Made by a program: the position numbers and the translations under genes. This document shows, in pieces, positions 8,080-18,305 of a DNA stretch of 64,000 bases; position 1 is the stretch's first letter; every line of letters begins with the position of its first letter. The notes below the pieces were generated by a model that was given only the letters and a program-made list of their open reading frames with translations, ran no database searches and was not told the origin of the DNA. The stretch is taken from assembly GCA_964505215.1 (NCBI GenBank), contig CAZDGU010000004.1:62001-126000 (forward strand). Reading direction: 5' to 3'. The stretch is from Gracilimonas sp964505215. Lineage in GTDB: Bacteria; Bacteroidota; Rhodothermia; Balneolales; Balneolaceae.

Positions 8080-9519
8080 TTAGGGTTGATCCCAAAATAC
8101 GCGATCTAACATGGTTCTGTCAGGAACATTGCTTCCATTTCTCTGAAGCTCAGAGTCAGGATAGCGTACCAACCGAATCATCTCTCCGCCTAAGGCAGAG
8201 TTTTCAGGAGCTTGAAATCCGGTGTAGGCATAATCATATCGGCGGGCATCATTCCATGTTTCAGGATTCAGGAAGGTTGCCACGTATTTTTCTTTCATGA
8301 TTTTGTCTATTCCGTAGTTGGCGAGATTAGAAACTTCCGGCTCATTCCAGTAAGCGTCAATATCGGCTTGGTCAACGCCTAATTTTTCCATGTGTGCGCG
8401 AATGCCTTCTTCATAAGCGGCAAAAGAGCGGGCAGGATCAATAGTAAGCGCTGCTTCAGCTTCAATAAATTTAAGCTCTGCATAAGTCATATTATGCAGC
8501 GGCTGAGTTGGTGTTAACGCATAGTAGGAGTCAACGGAAAGTACGGCTCGTACACCTTGCTCGGGAGCACTGCCACGGCCTGCACCGTTACGTGTTCCTA
8601 TATATTTACCAAGAGTTGCCGGGTCGTTTGGATCGGACGCAGGGTCGGTGATGAAGTCAATACGAGGATCAACAACACCATACGTATCGCCATTCAGCTG
8701 ATCTACAATTTGTGTAGAAAGCCATCCGCCTAAAAGCAGGCCGGCGTTATTTACAGCAACTCGGTGCCAAGGGTTTTGGCTGGCCGTGCTTTCTTCGAAG
8801 AAACCCATTTCAAAGTCGTCTGCGTTACTCTTAAATGCATTATCTACGGCATCCAAAACAGCTTGTGGGTCATATGAGCCCAGTTTGCTGTAATGGTTTA
8901 AATACCGTGCTTTAAGCGCATAGGCTGTTAACGTCCATGCGTTGCGGTTGCCCTGAAATATCATGTCATCACTGCTGGGAGATGCGGCCGATTCTGTAGC
9001 GGCTAGGTGAGTGACGGCTTCATCAAGGTCGGTAAGCATGGCATCATAAATAGACTTTGAATCGTCATATGTAGGTTGCAATACTTCCGGGTTAAATGCT
9101 TCGGAATATGGAATATCCCCAAACATGTTAACGGCTAAACCGAGGTTATATGCCCGCAGTATTTTAGCAACTCCCATATAATGGTCGGCACCAATAGCAT
9201 CGGCTTGTTCAATAAGTGTATTCAGGTCGCCAATGTTTAAGTACAGGCTCGACCATGTGCCGCCGTAAGAAACTTCGTCGTGTATGTCGGTACTGGCTGC
9301 TGCGTTTGGCGAAGCGAAATGTTGCACAAAGAAAGAGGTGGTTGAACCTACTCTTTGCGTATTTCGGGTGGTTTCAAACGTAGTTTGATACATCAAACCT
9401 TCTATGGGTGCGGAAGTGGGATTATTAGGGTCATCATTAATGTCTAAATAATCGTCACAACCGATGGCCATGAAAGCTATCAACACAAAGCCTAAAAGTA
9501 GTTTTGTTGGGTAATTCAT
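8080..9519 (-). CDS. SusD/RagB-family nutrient-binding outer-membrane lipoprotein
   Basis: Surface lipoprotein that forms the lid over a SusC-type transporter. Seen: signal peptide with lipobox (FMAIGC, Cys at about residue 21) followed by DDYLDINDDPNNPTSAP, the N-terminal signature of the SusD-like group with NDxPNxPT. Helical TPR-like body to the end; C-terminal GGEMIRLVRYPDSE resembles the substrate-facing closing region. I chose ATG 9519 because a GAGGT sequence lies 8 bases before it; an ATG at 9534 would add five residues. It is directly downstream of the SusC gene. No glycan-degrading enzyme is nearby, so the ligand is unknown. Confidence 0.92.
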   Translation of the reverse strand: MNYPTKLLLGFVLIAFMAIGCDDYLDINDDPNNPTSAPIEGLMYQTTFETTRNTQRVGSTTSFFVQHFASPNAAASTDIHDEVSYGGTWSSLYLNIGDLNTLIEQADAIGADHYMGVAKILRAYNLGLAVNMFGDIPYSEAFNPEVLQPTYDDSKSIYDAMLTDLDEAVTHLAATESAASPSSDDMIFQGNRNAWTLTAYALKARYLNHYSKLGSYDPQAVLDAVDNAFKSNADDFEMGFFEESTASQNPWHRVAVNNAGLLLGGWLSTQIVDQLNGDTYGVVDPRIDFITDPASDPNDPATLGKYIGTRNGAGRGSAPEQGVRAVLSVDSYYALTPTQPLHNMTYAELKFIEAEAALTIDPARSFAAYEEGIRAHMEKLGVDQADIDAYWNEPEVSNLANYGIDKIMKEKYVATFLNPETWNDARRYDYAYTGFQAPENSALGGEMIRLVRYPDSELQRNGSNVPDRTMLDRVFWDQP

Positions 9520-9537
9520 TGTTAGATACCTCATGGA

Positions 9538-12500
9538 TTAAAATGAAAAGTTTAAGGAGAACATCAGGCTTCTCGTACCCGGATAAGCCAGATCTACCAG
9601 GCCAATCAGGTTACTGCCCGAGCTTACAAATGCTTCAGGATCGTACTGCGAGAAAGGTGTCCACAACAGAATGTTGTTGGCATGTACGGATGCTCTTACT
9701 TTTGAAAAAGGAAGTTTTTCGAGCGTACTTGGCAACAAGTTGTAGCCTAAAGTTACGCTTCTCAATTTGATGTAAGAGGCATCTTCTGTACTCTCTTCTA
9801 CAACACCGCGATATACATTTCTGTGATATCCTGCGCCATAATCAACGCCATGTTCAGGATCTACACCCTGTCCCAGCCAAACTTCTTTGGTGTTGGGTGT
9901 GCCGTCGGCCAGTACGCCTTCAAATACTTTATAATCGGTACGATTCAGCGTTTTTTCGGTGTGGCCGAATGCTGCGTCCCAGTTATCCAGTTTGTTGTAC
10001 TTATCTACGCCGTACACAAAGTCGATGTTGAACGAAAAGTCCCAGTTTTTGTAATTGAACTGGTTAAATAGGTTCATGGTCCAATCCGGGGTAGCGTCAC
10101 CCACAATTTTCGGGTCGGTTTCACGAACAGGGAAGCCATCCGGTCCAATAACTATTGGCAGGCTCTTGTCGATTTTGTTCGACTCAGGGTCTGCTCCGTA
10201 TCGCTTGTAGCTGGTTCCCCAGATAGCACCGTACGATTCGCCCGGAATAAGCTGCATAAACGGACGGCTCACATACGCGCTGATGTCTCCTAAGAAAATG
10301 GCATCAACTCCGTCACGGATTGAAATGACTTCGTTGCGGTTTCGAGTATAGTTAGAGGTGATTTCCCACTGGAAATTAGCATTTCGTACAGGAGTGGCAC
10401 GCAGGGTAACTTCAAAACCTTTGTTTTGAATTTCACCGGCGTTGGTGATAAAGCGGGTAGCGCCTGTTGCGTTAGAAACCGGAACAGGAATAATCATGTC
10501 TCTACTGTTGGCTTTATACCAGGTAAAATCAACGCCTAATCTGTTGTTCAGGAACCGGACGTCAGCTCCAAACTCTGTAGAAGCCGTTCTTTCCGGCTTT
10601 AGATCGGGAGAGGCAATGGTGTTGCCGCGCGTAAAGCCTGTTTGGCCATTAAGTGGGAAAATGGATGGGGCCACGAATACGCCTTGGGTAGAGTAAGGAG
10701 GCGCATCTTTACCTACTTCAGCATAAGATGCTCTTAACTTACCGAAGGTAAACCATTCAGGCAGTTCAACTATATCACTAAATACAAATCCTAAACTTGC
10801 AGAAGGATAGAAAAATGAGCGGTTGTCTTTTGGCAGGGTTGAGGTCCAGTCGTTACGCCCTGTTACGTTTAGGTAAACAATTTCTTTCCAGTCTAAATTT
10901 AGGTCACCGTAAAGACCGATGAGCCGTTGTTCAGAAATGCTTTGGTAAATACTCACGTTGGTTGCATTGCTGAAGTGGTTAAACTCAGGAACAACAAATC
11001 CGGAACCGTAAGCACGAACATTATCTCTGGAGCGGTCAAAAACATCGTTACCTACTGTCATCGAAAAACCGAAGTCTTCGTTAATGTCGGTGCTAACGCG
11101 TAATGAAACGTTTGAGGTGAGGTCGGTTCTTCCAATTCGCGTTTCTTCCCTGAAACCGCCAACACTACTCCAAACGAATTCGTTTTCCAAGCCAAGCGGC
11201 CCGGGTTCAATTTCTGTTCGTTTGTCGGTATAAGTATCAACCCCAAAAAGGTAGCTTAAGCTCAGCCAGTCTGTAAATTGGTAAGAAGCATTGATATTAC
11301 CAATCAGGCGATCTACATCATCAACATAGGTGTTGGTGTGAGCATCATAAACAGGGTTTCTTCCGGAACCTGTTCCATCGGTGTCATCACCTTTATGGCG
11401 GCCGTCATCAAACTTATAATCGGTAACATCGGCACTGGTATTCCAGTAGGCCAAACGCTCCATAAAGTTAATAAAGGGAACACGGTTACCACCGGACTGA
11501 ATGTAGTTTGCTGAAGCACCGATTTTCAGTGGCCCTTGGTTAAACTCTCCATTCAAACGAACGGATGTTCTGCTCCAGTCATTGTTAGGCATTACACCAC
11601 GGTTTTGAGAGTTTGATACAGAAGTGAAAAAGCGAACTTTTTCTGTTCCTCCCGATACGCTTACTGCGTTATCAATCCCGTAGCCTACCTGCATTGCATT
11701 TTCCCAATTGTTGTAATAGGTGAGGTTGGGAGTATCGCTAAAAGGAGCACCCCAAGATGGCCAGAAACCATCCGGATCTGAATTAAAACTAAAACCGGGT
11801 CCGAATTTGCTTTGATAATCGGGGCGATTAATGATGTCTTCGCGGCTTATGCTGTGCGAGAAATCAATTTGAATGTCGCCCGGGGCACCTTTTTTGGTAG
11901 TTACAATAACAGCACCGTTAGCAGCACGAACTCCATATAGAGCGGTTGCAGGAGCACTTTTCAGCACAGAAATAGACTCAATATCATTGGGATCCAAGTC
12001 AACACCTCGGTTAGACATTCCCCGAAACCTGCCTGCCGACTCGTTGGTAGAGTTATCAATGGGAACACCATCTACTACAAACAGGGGCTGGTTATTAGCT
12101 GTAGGATCTAAAGAGCTCATCCCACGAATAAAAATCTGCGTTCCCTGACCGGCACCACCACCGCCTTTGCTTATTTGAACACCGGAAACTTGTCCTTGCA
12201 AGGCATTCAGCATGTTATTTGAACCTGCGCGAGCAATGTCTTCGGCTCCGACTCCCTGAATGGAGTAGCCAACAGCACGTTGCTCTCGCTCAATACCAAA
12301 AGCGGTAACCACAACATCATCAAGTTCACTGGTAGATAACACTAATTCTATAGTGAGCTCTACAGTTTCACCGTCTGTTACCGTGATTTCCTGAGTTTGT
12401 GTATTGTAGCCTACATAACTGATTTTTAGCTGATAATCACCGGCAGGTACGTTACTGATGGTAAAGTAGCCATCAATATCTGTTGCGTCTCCCTGTCCGG

Positions 12501-12762
12501 TTCCCTCCAAAATAGCTGTAACGCCAACTAAGGGCTCCTCAGTTTCTGAGTCAATTATTCGGCCGGTAATAGTACCGTCAAATAGAATTTCGTCTGTTTC
12601 AAATTCTGAAACTGACTTTGAAGAAGATATGGTTGCTTCTGCATGCGTAAGAGCCAAAGACTCTGCATGCACGCCATTAGGATGCAATATGCAAACTCCT
12701 AAAAATAGTAGGGCAAGCCATAATTTTTTCAAAGATACATGTACTGAAACTTTAGTAGTCAT
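9538..12762 (-). CDS. SusC/RagA-family TonB-dependent outer-membrane transporter
   Basis: 1074-aa receptor that imports large nutrients through the outer membrane using TonB energy. Order of domains: signal peptide (about 1-33), an unusual 30-residue linker, a carboxypeptidase-regulatory-like beta-sandwich (ITGRIIDSETEEPLVGVTA, about 67-145), a TonB-box-like segment DDVVVTAFGIEREQRAVGYS, the plug domain with VDGVPIDN and YGVRAANGAVIVTTKKG, and a long beta-barrel ending in SLMFSLNFSF. The terminal aromatic residue suits outer-membrane insertion. It forms a two-gene operon with the SusD-like gene and is divergent from a second SusC gene across a 676-bp region. Confidence 0.96.
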   Translation of the reverse strand: MTTKVSVHVSLKKLWLALLFLGVCILHPNGVHAESLALTHAEATISSSKSVSEFETDEILFDGTITGRIIDSETEEPLVGVTAILEGTGQGDATDIDGYFTISNVPAGDYQLKISYVGYNTQTQEITVTDGETVELTIELVLSTSELDDVVVTAFGIEREQRAVGYSIQGVGAEDIARAGSNNMLNALQGQVSGVQISKGGGGAGQGTQIFIRGMSSLDPTANNQPLFVVDGVPIDNSTNESAGRFRGMSNRGVDLDPNDIESISVLKSAPATALYGVRAANGAVIVTTKKGAPGDIQIDFSHSISREDIINRPDYQSKFGPGFSFNSDPDGFWPSWGAPFSDTPNLTYYNNWENAMQVGYGIDNAVSVSGGTEKVRFFTSVSNSQNRGVMPNNDWSRTSVRLNGEFNQGPLKIGASANYIQSGGNRVPFINFMERLAYWNTSADVTDYKFDDGRHKGDDTDGTGSGRNPVYDAHTNTYVDDVDRLIGNINASYQFTDWLSLSYLFGVDTYTDKRTEIEPGPLGLENEFVWSSVGGFREETRIGRTDLTSNVSLRVSTDINEDFGFSMTVGNDVFDRSRDNVRAYGSGFVVPEFNHFSNATNVSIYQSISEQRLIGLYGDLNLDWKEIVYLNVTGRNDWTSTLPKDNRSFFYPSASLGFVFSDIVELPEWFTFGKLRASYAEVGKDAPPYSTQGVFVAPSIFPLNGQTGFTRGNTIASPDLKPERTASTEFGADVRFLNNRLGVDFTWYKANSRDMIIPVPVSNATGATRFITNAGEIQNKGFEVTLRATPVRNANFQWEITSNYTRNRNEVISIRDGVDAIFLGDISAYVSRPFMQLIPGESYGAIWGTSYKRYGADPESNKIDKSLPIVIGPDGFPVRETDPKIVGDATPDWTMNLFNQFNYKNWDFSFNIDFVYGVDKYNKLDNWDAAFGHTEKTLNRTDYKVFEGVLADGTPNTKEVWLGQGVDPEHGVDYGAGYHRNVYRGVVEESTEDASYIKLRSVTLGYNLLPSTLEKLPFSKVRASVHANNILLWTPFSQYDPEAFVSSGSNLIGLVDLAYPGTRSLMFSLNFSF

Positions 12763-13438
12763 CTTGATTTGTTTTATGTGATTGTTTATGCCTGCAGGGA
12801 TTGCAGACGTTCTTGGGTTATTTGCTACACGTAGAAAAAGTGTAGCTGTAGCTGAGGTTTATTCTGTAGGATTTTTAAGAACTAATCTTGATAAATTTGC
12901 CATTATTATAAACTCAGCTAATAAGCAATCTTAGGATAATAGAAGATTTATTCAAAACCAATCTAAATATGTAAGTGTTTGAAATTTTCTGTGGTTACTG
13001 TTAGATAGTTTGATATACAAATGGGTTTGCATATGCTATATTTTTTGATTTTTATTGAAAATTCCGAACCCGGGAGCCGCTCAACTGATACAATTAAACT
13101 ATCTATATGGGGTCGCAGCGTCTTCAATTATCACAAAATAATTAATTTTTGTAGGGCTGAATGGTACTTATGGTATTTATAGATGGTACTTATAGAAGGT
13201 ATTGTAACTTTAGCTTTTTCAGTGTCTGAAATATTGCATAATAGAATAGCTATGGTTACATTATTTACACTCTTTAACAGGGCTATGTGTGTAGAGATTT
13301 GGTTAGTGCAGTTACTATGAGGAAGCAGCATTTGCTTTAAAGGCTCAAAATTTATTGCGTGTTGTAAATAGATCGTAGAGGTCTGCATATCTCATCTTTA
13401 CATACAGTAAATAATAATCTAATCAATATGGAGCTATT
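12763..13438. promoter_or_regulatory. Divergent control region between two SusC operons
   Basis: 676 bp, AT-rich, between two divergently transcribed SusC genes, so both promoters should lie here. I do not see a clear TAnnTTTG/TTTG Bacteroidota promoter pair for either direction. A cluster of GGTAyTTAT direct repeats sits at 13163-13204. A minus-strand open frame at 13131-13388 has no recognisable product and overlaps that repeat; I treat it as chance. Confidence 0.6.
13163..13204 (+). repeat. Short direct repeats, unit near GGTAyTTATAGA
   Basis: Four copies of GGTA(C/T)T start at 13163, 13172, 13185 and 13198 (spacing 9, 13, 13). The middle two extend to GGTATTTATAGAT and GGTACTTATAGAA. Positioned about 235-275 bp upstream of the second SusC start; it could be an operator array or a simple tandem duplication. 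Confidence 0.6.
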
Positions 13439-16400
13439 ATGATTCATAAGATACTACGTTCAGTTTTGTTGCTGGGAGTATTCTGTGCGGTTAGTACAGC
13501 TACTCTTTTTGCTCAAAACAGTACAATAAAAGGTACAGTGACAGACGCAAATACGGGAGAAAGTCTTCCAAGCGTTAATGTTTTTATCAATGAGCTGCAG
13601 CGAGGCAGTGCTACTAACATAGACGGCGAGTTCGAAATAGAGGATGTAGCCTATGGTACGTACACCCTCCGAGTCAGCTTTGTTGGATTTGAAACCTACG
13701 AGCAAACTATAACGGTAGATGAACCAACGGTAGAGGTAAATGTTGAGTTGATCCCGGACACCCAGCTGCTTGAAGAAGTTGTGGTTACTGCTTTCGGTGT
13801 TCAGCGTGAAGAGCGCTCGCTCGGTTACTCACAACAAAGAGTTAGTTCTGAGGAGTTAGCTAACAACGAACAGACCAACTTTATCAGTAACCTGCAAGGT
13901 AAGGTTGCTGGTGTACAAATTACTGACGGACAGGGAGTAGGCGGCTCATCCCGTATTCTACTGCGTGGTACGTCTTCTCTTTCCGGTGATAATCAGCCCC
14001 TGTTTGTAGTAGATGGTGTTTATATAGATAACAGTAACTTAGGTTCAGCCGGAGAATTCGGAGGGATAGATTATGGTAATGCTGCCATGGACATTAACCC
14101 GGAAAACATTGAGTCTTTAACCGTGCTAAAGGGACCTAACGCGGCTGCCCTTTATGGATCTCGGGCTGCAAACGGCGCTATTGTTATTACAACCAAAAGC
14201 GGATCTTCGTCCAGAGAAGGCATAGGAGTTACTATTAATTCATCACTTCGATTTAGTGATGTGCTAAAACTTCCTGACCTGCAAAATAAATATGGGCAAG
14301 GCAGTAATTTTCAGTTTCAATATGTTGATGGTGCCGGTGGCGGTGTTAATGATGGTACCGATGAAAGCTGGGGCCCTCCTTTAGATGGAACACCCAGAGT
14401 ACAGTGGTGGACCAACGGCAAAAAAGAGCCTTGGGTTGCTCATCCAAATAACATTGAAAACTACTTTGAAACAGGATTACGTTTTAATAACAGTGTTTCT
14501 GTTGCAGGAAATTATGAAAACACGAATTATCGACTATCGCTTTCTAATTTGCAAGAAAACGGTACCATACCTAATTCTTCGCTGGAGCGTAATAACGTAA
14601 CGCTATCGGCGGGTGCAGATTTGAGTGATGATTTGAGAGCACAGGGTAAGGTTACTTACATTCAAAGCCTGGGTAATAATCGAGCAGGTCTTGGTTATTC
14701 CAGCCAGAACCCGATGCAGTCTATTACGCAGTGGTTTGGCCGTCAGGTTGATATGAAAAAGCTAAAGGATTATACCCATCCTGATGGAACTCCACGCAAC
14801 TGGAATTATAACTACCATGATAATCCTTACTGGTTGCAGTATGAGAATGGAAATCGCCAGCAGCGAGATCGTATTATTGGTAATGTTTCACTTACCTATG
14901 ATATTACTGACTGGTTATCAGTAAAAGGATTTACGGGTAACGATTTTTATCAGGATCGCCGTAAAAACTGGATTGCTAAAGGGTCTATTAATAACCCAAG
15001 CGGAATGTACTCTGAAGATGTTTATTTTGTAAACCAATGGACATCTAATGTAATTTTATCCGGCAAGCGAGATATCACGCAAGATATAAACTTAGACGTG
15101 CGTCTTGGAGCAGAAAGCACTCAACGCAATTTTGATCGTAACTATGGACAGGCACCGGCTTTAAGCGTTCCTAATGTTTATTCATTAGAAAACTCTGCGG
15201 TTCGCCAGAACATCACAGATTACACCAGTAAAAAGCAGGTGAATAGTTTGTTTGGTACCTTAACACTGGGTTATCAGGATTTTGTTTACTTAGATGTTAC
15301 TGGACGAAATGACTGGTCTTCGACACTTCCGGAAGATAATAACAGCTACTTTTATCCATCGGCTACTCTTAGTTTTATTTTCTCGGATGCCTTTAGCATG
15401 CCAGAAGACATTCTTACCTATGGTAAAGTGCGAGCCAGCTGGACTCAAGTAGGTAGCGATACGGATCCGTATCAACTGCAATCAACGTATATATCTACCG
15501 ACCCATTTGGGGATATTCCTACCTATACCGTACAGAACAGGCTTCCAAACGCATCACTAAAGCCTGAGCAAACCGAGTCTGTTGAATTTGGTGCCGATCT
15601 TAGATTTTTGAAAGATCGCCTGAGATTAGATGCAACTTACTATGACCAATCTACAACAGACCAAATTCTTGGTGTGCAGATTTCTCGTGCAAGTGGTTAT
15701 GATGAAACCATTGTTAACGCAGGAGAAGTAAGAAACTCAGGAGTTGAACTTACCTTAGCCGGTACACCTGTCCAAACCCGTGATATGCGATGGGACATCA
15801 CTCTAAACTGGGCTAAAAATAAAAATGAGGTCATTGCTCTAACCGAAGGGCTTGATAGTTACATTATAGGCAGTAGCTGGGATGTAACTGTAGAAGCGCG
15901 TCCCGGAGAGGAGTTCGGTTCATTATATGGAACCGCATTTAAAAGAGATGAAGATGGAAACATCCTGACCTCCGGAGGTATGCCACTAACTGCCGATGAA
16001 CAGAAAAACTTTGGCAGCTATCAACCCGATTGGACCGGAAGCATTTCGAGTGAGTTTTCTTACAAAAACTTCAACTTCAGCTTCTTGGTTGATACAAAAC
16101 AGGGTGGTGTACTTTCATCCGTTACGGACATGTTTGGACGTTATACCGGTATTATGGCTGAAACTGCAAAAACTCCCCGTGAAGACGGTATTGTTTTCGG
16201 AGGAGGCAGATGGGCAGATCAAGCAATTGACATAAATACAGGAAAGCCTAATACAATTGAAGTGCCGGCTCAAAGCTATTACACCGGAAGCTCTTTTGGT
16301 TTAACAGAATCTCATATTTTTGACGCAAGTTATATCAAACTCCGTCAGGTGAGATTGTCTTACAGCTTACCTGTTAACTGGCTGTCACCTACGCCTATTC

Positions 16401-16567
16401 GAAGGGCTACGGTTGCTATTGTGGGCAACAATCTTTGGATTATAAAAGATGAGGTTCCACATATTGATCCCGAAACCGCATTTAACACCGGAAACCTGCA
16501 GGGTCTGGAATCTAATCAGCTTCCTTCTACACGATCCTTCGGTTTCAGTGTCAGTCTTTCGTTATAA
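13439..16567 (+). CDS. SusC/RagA-family TonB-dependent outer-membrane transporter (second locus)
   Basis: 1042-aa transporter of the same family as the divergent gene but clearly a different paralogue. Signal peptide (about 1-25, ending LFAQ), carboxypeptidase-like regulatory domain (IKGTVTDANTGESLPSVNV, 28-110), LEEVVVTAFGVQREERSLGYS linker/TonB region, plug with VDGVYIDN and YGSRAANGAIVITTKSG, and a barrel ending in FGFSVSLSL. First gene of a three-gene unit; 26 bp separate it from the SusD-like gene. GAGCT/GGAG before the ATG is a plausible ribosome site. Substrate cannot be told from sequence. Confidence 0.96.
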   Translation: MIHKILRSVLLLGVFCAVSTATLFAQNSTIKGTVTDANTGESLPSVNVFINELQRGSATNIDGEFEIEDVAYGTYTLRVSFVGFETYEQTITVDEPTVEVNVELIPDTQLLEEVVVTAFGVQREERSLGYSQQRVSSEELANNEQTNFISNLQGKVAGVQITDGQGVGGSSRILLRGTSSLSGDNQPLFVVDGVYIDNSNLGSAGEFGGIDYGNAAMDINPENIESLTVLKGPNAAALYGSRAANGAIVITTKSGSSSREGIGVTINSSLRFSDVLKLPDLQNKYGQGSNFQFQYVDGAGGGVNDGTDESWGPPLDGTPRVQWWTNGKKEPWVAHPNNIENYFETGLRFNNSVSVAGNYENTNYRLSLSNLQENGTIPNSSLERNNVTLSAGADLSDDLRAQGKVTYIQSLGNNRAGLGYSSQNPMQSITQWFGRQVDMKKLKDYTHPDGTPRNWNYNYHDNPYWLQYENGNRQQRDRIIGNVSLTYDITDWLSVKGFTGNDFYQDRRKNWIAKGSINNPSGMYSEDVYFVNQWTSNVILSGKRDITQDINLDVRLGAESTQRNFDRNYGQAPALSVPNVYSLENSAVRQNITDYTSKKQVNSLFGTLTLGYQDFVYLDVTGRNDWSSTLPEDNNSYFYPSATLSFIFSDAFSMPEDILTYGKVRASWTQVGSDTDPYQLQSTYISTDPFGDIPTYTVQNRLPNASLKPEQTESVEFGADLRFLKDRLRLDATYYDQSTTDQILGVQISRASGYDETIVNAGEVRNSGVELTLAGTPVQTRDMRWDITLNWAKNKNEVIALTEGLDSYIIGSSWDVTVEARPGEEFGSLYGTAFKRDEDGNILTSGGMPLTADEQKNFGSYQPDWTGSISSEFSYKNFNFSFLVDTKQGGVLSSVTDMFGRYTGIMAETAKTPREDGIVFGGGRWADQAIDINTGKPNTIEVPAQSYYTGSSFGLTESHIFDASYIKLRQVRLSYSLPVNWLSPTPIRRATVAIVGNNLWIIKDEVPHIDPETAFNTGNLQGLESNQLPSTRSFGFSVSLSL

Positions 16568-16593
16568 ACATAGTACTTTAAACCATTTCAATT

Positions 16594-18261
16594 ATGAAAA
16601 TGACTATAACTTATAAAAACCTATTTACGTACGTGTTGGTAGCCGGGTTATTTACTGTCAGTGCTTGCGATAGCAATTTATCTGGCGTAAATGATAATCC
16701 CAATGCACCAACTGATGTGCCACCAAGTTTAATTTTACCTCGTGCTCAACAAACCAGCTTAGACCGCTTATATTCTATGAGCGGGTTGAATGGATATGCC
16801 GGTGGCGTATGGGCACAAAGCTATGCTAAAATCCAGTATGTGGACGAAGATAAATACGATTATTCAGGCCGGGTTTCTCTGGTAAATAATATCTGGCAAT
16901 CATTTTATGCCCGTACACTTGAGGATTTGAATCAGATTAACAAGAAAGCCACCAATGCAGACAATCCGCAACCCAATGTGGAAGCTATTGCAACCATCCT
17001 CAAAGCCTGGAACTTTCAGGTTATGACTGATTTGTGGGGGGATATTCCATATTCCGAAGCCCTGCAAGGTTCTGCGGATGAGCCTGTTACATCGCCCAAG
17101 TACGATACTCAAAAAGAAGTATATGCGGGCATATTAGCTGAGCTGGAACATGCTGTTTCCATTATTGACGAAGGCAGTACTCCTTTTGGAGGTGAAGATC
17201 TCATTTACAACGGAAACATGAGTAAGTGGAAAAAACTTGCGAACTCACTTCGTTTACGCATTTTGCTGAGACAAGCCGACAAAGAGTCTGTTGGCAGTGC
17301 AATGCAGGCCATTTATGATGCCGGTAACTATATTGCAGAAAGCTCTGATAACGCAACGTTAGAATATCAGAAATACCCTTATAACAACCCGGTAAATAAT
17401 TTTCACAGAACACGGGAAGATCATAAAATCAGTGATACCCAACTTGGATGGCTGAATGAAATGAACGATCCGCGATTGCGCATTTATGCAGCACCTACGG
17501 CGCAGCAACCCCCATCTGCACCTATTGCGTCTGCCGGTCCAAACTATGGTCCGGTAAATGTAGGCGGATTATGGTACCAAGGGGTTAACAATGGAGATGT
17601 AAACAACAGCATTTCGTTAGGCAGTGCTTCTCCATTGGGCGCTTATTTCCTCTCTCCGGTTTCTCCGGGTGTGATTATGACTGCGGCTGAAACCCACCTG
17701 ATTTTAGCCGAAGCGCATATGCGCGGACTTATAACAACCACGCAGGGAGATGAGTGGCATTATTATGAAGGCATCAAACAAAGTATGAAGCAGTATGATC
17801 AAGCGAGCATTGATCCGGTGCTAAGCGCACTTCCCGGAGATCAGGCTTACGTTTGGCAAGGGCTGGATGCCAGCCAGTTCCCGAGCGGTATCACTGATGC
17901 GGAATATCAAAGCTATATTTCACAGGGTATGGTTGATTGGAATAACACCGGTACGTTATCTAAAAAACAAAAAATAGCTATCCAGAAATGGTTTGCTCTT
18001 TATGGGCAAGGCGCCGAGGTGTGGTTTGAGTGGAGACGACTGGATTATCCCAGCTCTAACCCGGCTGAAATGCCCGGAGGGAATGCAAACTTAGCTATTC
18101 AGCCCGGCCCCGAGGCCGTTCTTTCTTCCGTTCCGGTACGATATCCGTATCCACAAGTAGAAGAGTCGCTCAATGGTGCAAATCGTAAAAGTGCAATGAG
18201 CAATCAGGGAATTTCTACACAGGAAGAACAATTCCTGACACCGGTATGGTGGGATAACTAA
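16594..18261 (+). CDS. SusD/RagB-family nutrient-binding outer-membrane lipoprotein (second locus)
   Basis: 555-aa lipoprotein partner of the SusC protein encoded just upstream. Lipobox VSAC (Cys about residue 25), then DSNLSGVNDNPNAPTDVPP, matching the NDxPNxPT start of the SusD-like group also seen in the other SusD here. It is about 75 residues longer than the first locus protein, mainly in loops between residues 290 and 460. The C-terminal part has RYPYPQVEESLNGANRKSA and ends VWWDN, the usual SusD closing motif. A nearby second Met (16600) could also start it. Confidence 0.93.
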   Translation: MKMTITYKNLFTYVLVAGLFTVSACDSNLSGVNDNPNAPTDVPPSLILPRAQQTSLDRLYSMSGLNGYAGGVWAQSYAKIQYVDEDKYDYSGRVSLVNNIWQSFYARTLEDLNQINKKATNADNPQPNVEAIATILKAWNFQVMTDLWGDIPYSEALQGSADEPVTSPKYDTQKEVYAGILAELEHAVSIIDEGSTPFGGEDLIYNGNMSKWKKLANSLRLRILLRQADKESVGSAMQAIYDAGNYIAESSDNATLEYQKYPYNNPVNNFHRTREDHKISDTQLGWLNEMNDPRLRIYAAPTAQQPPSAPIASAGPNYGPVNVGGLWYQGVNNGDVNNSISLGSASPLGAYFLSPVSPGVIMTAAETHLILAEAHMRGLITTTQGDEWHYYEGIKQSMKQYDQASIDPVLSALPGDQAYVWQGLDASQFPSGITDAEYQSYISQGMVDWNNTGTLSKKQKIAIQKWFALYGQGAEVWFEWRRLDYPSSNPAEMPGGNANLAIQPGPEAVLSSVPVRYPYPQVEESLNGANRKSAMSNQGISTQEEQFLTPVWWDN

Positions 18262-18305
18262 AGCAGATAAGGAATTAATATTCATACACTAATTTATTTT
18301 TGATT

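Noticed and set aside
13131..13388. 85-codon minus-strand frame upstream of the second SusC gene
   Set aside because: Its end is the translation of the GGTAyTTAT direct repeat and it has no ribosome site or family match.
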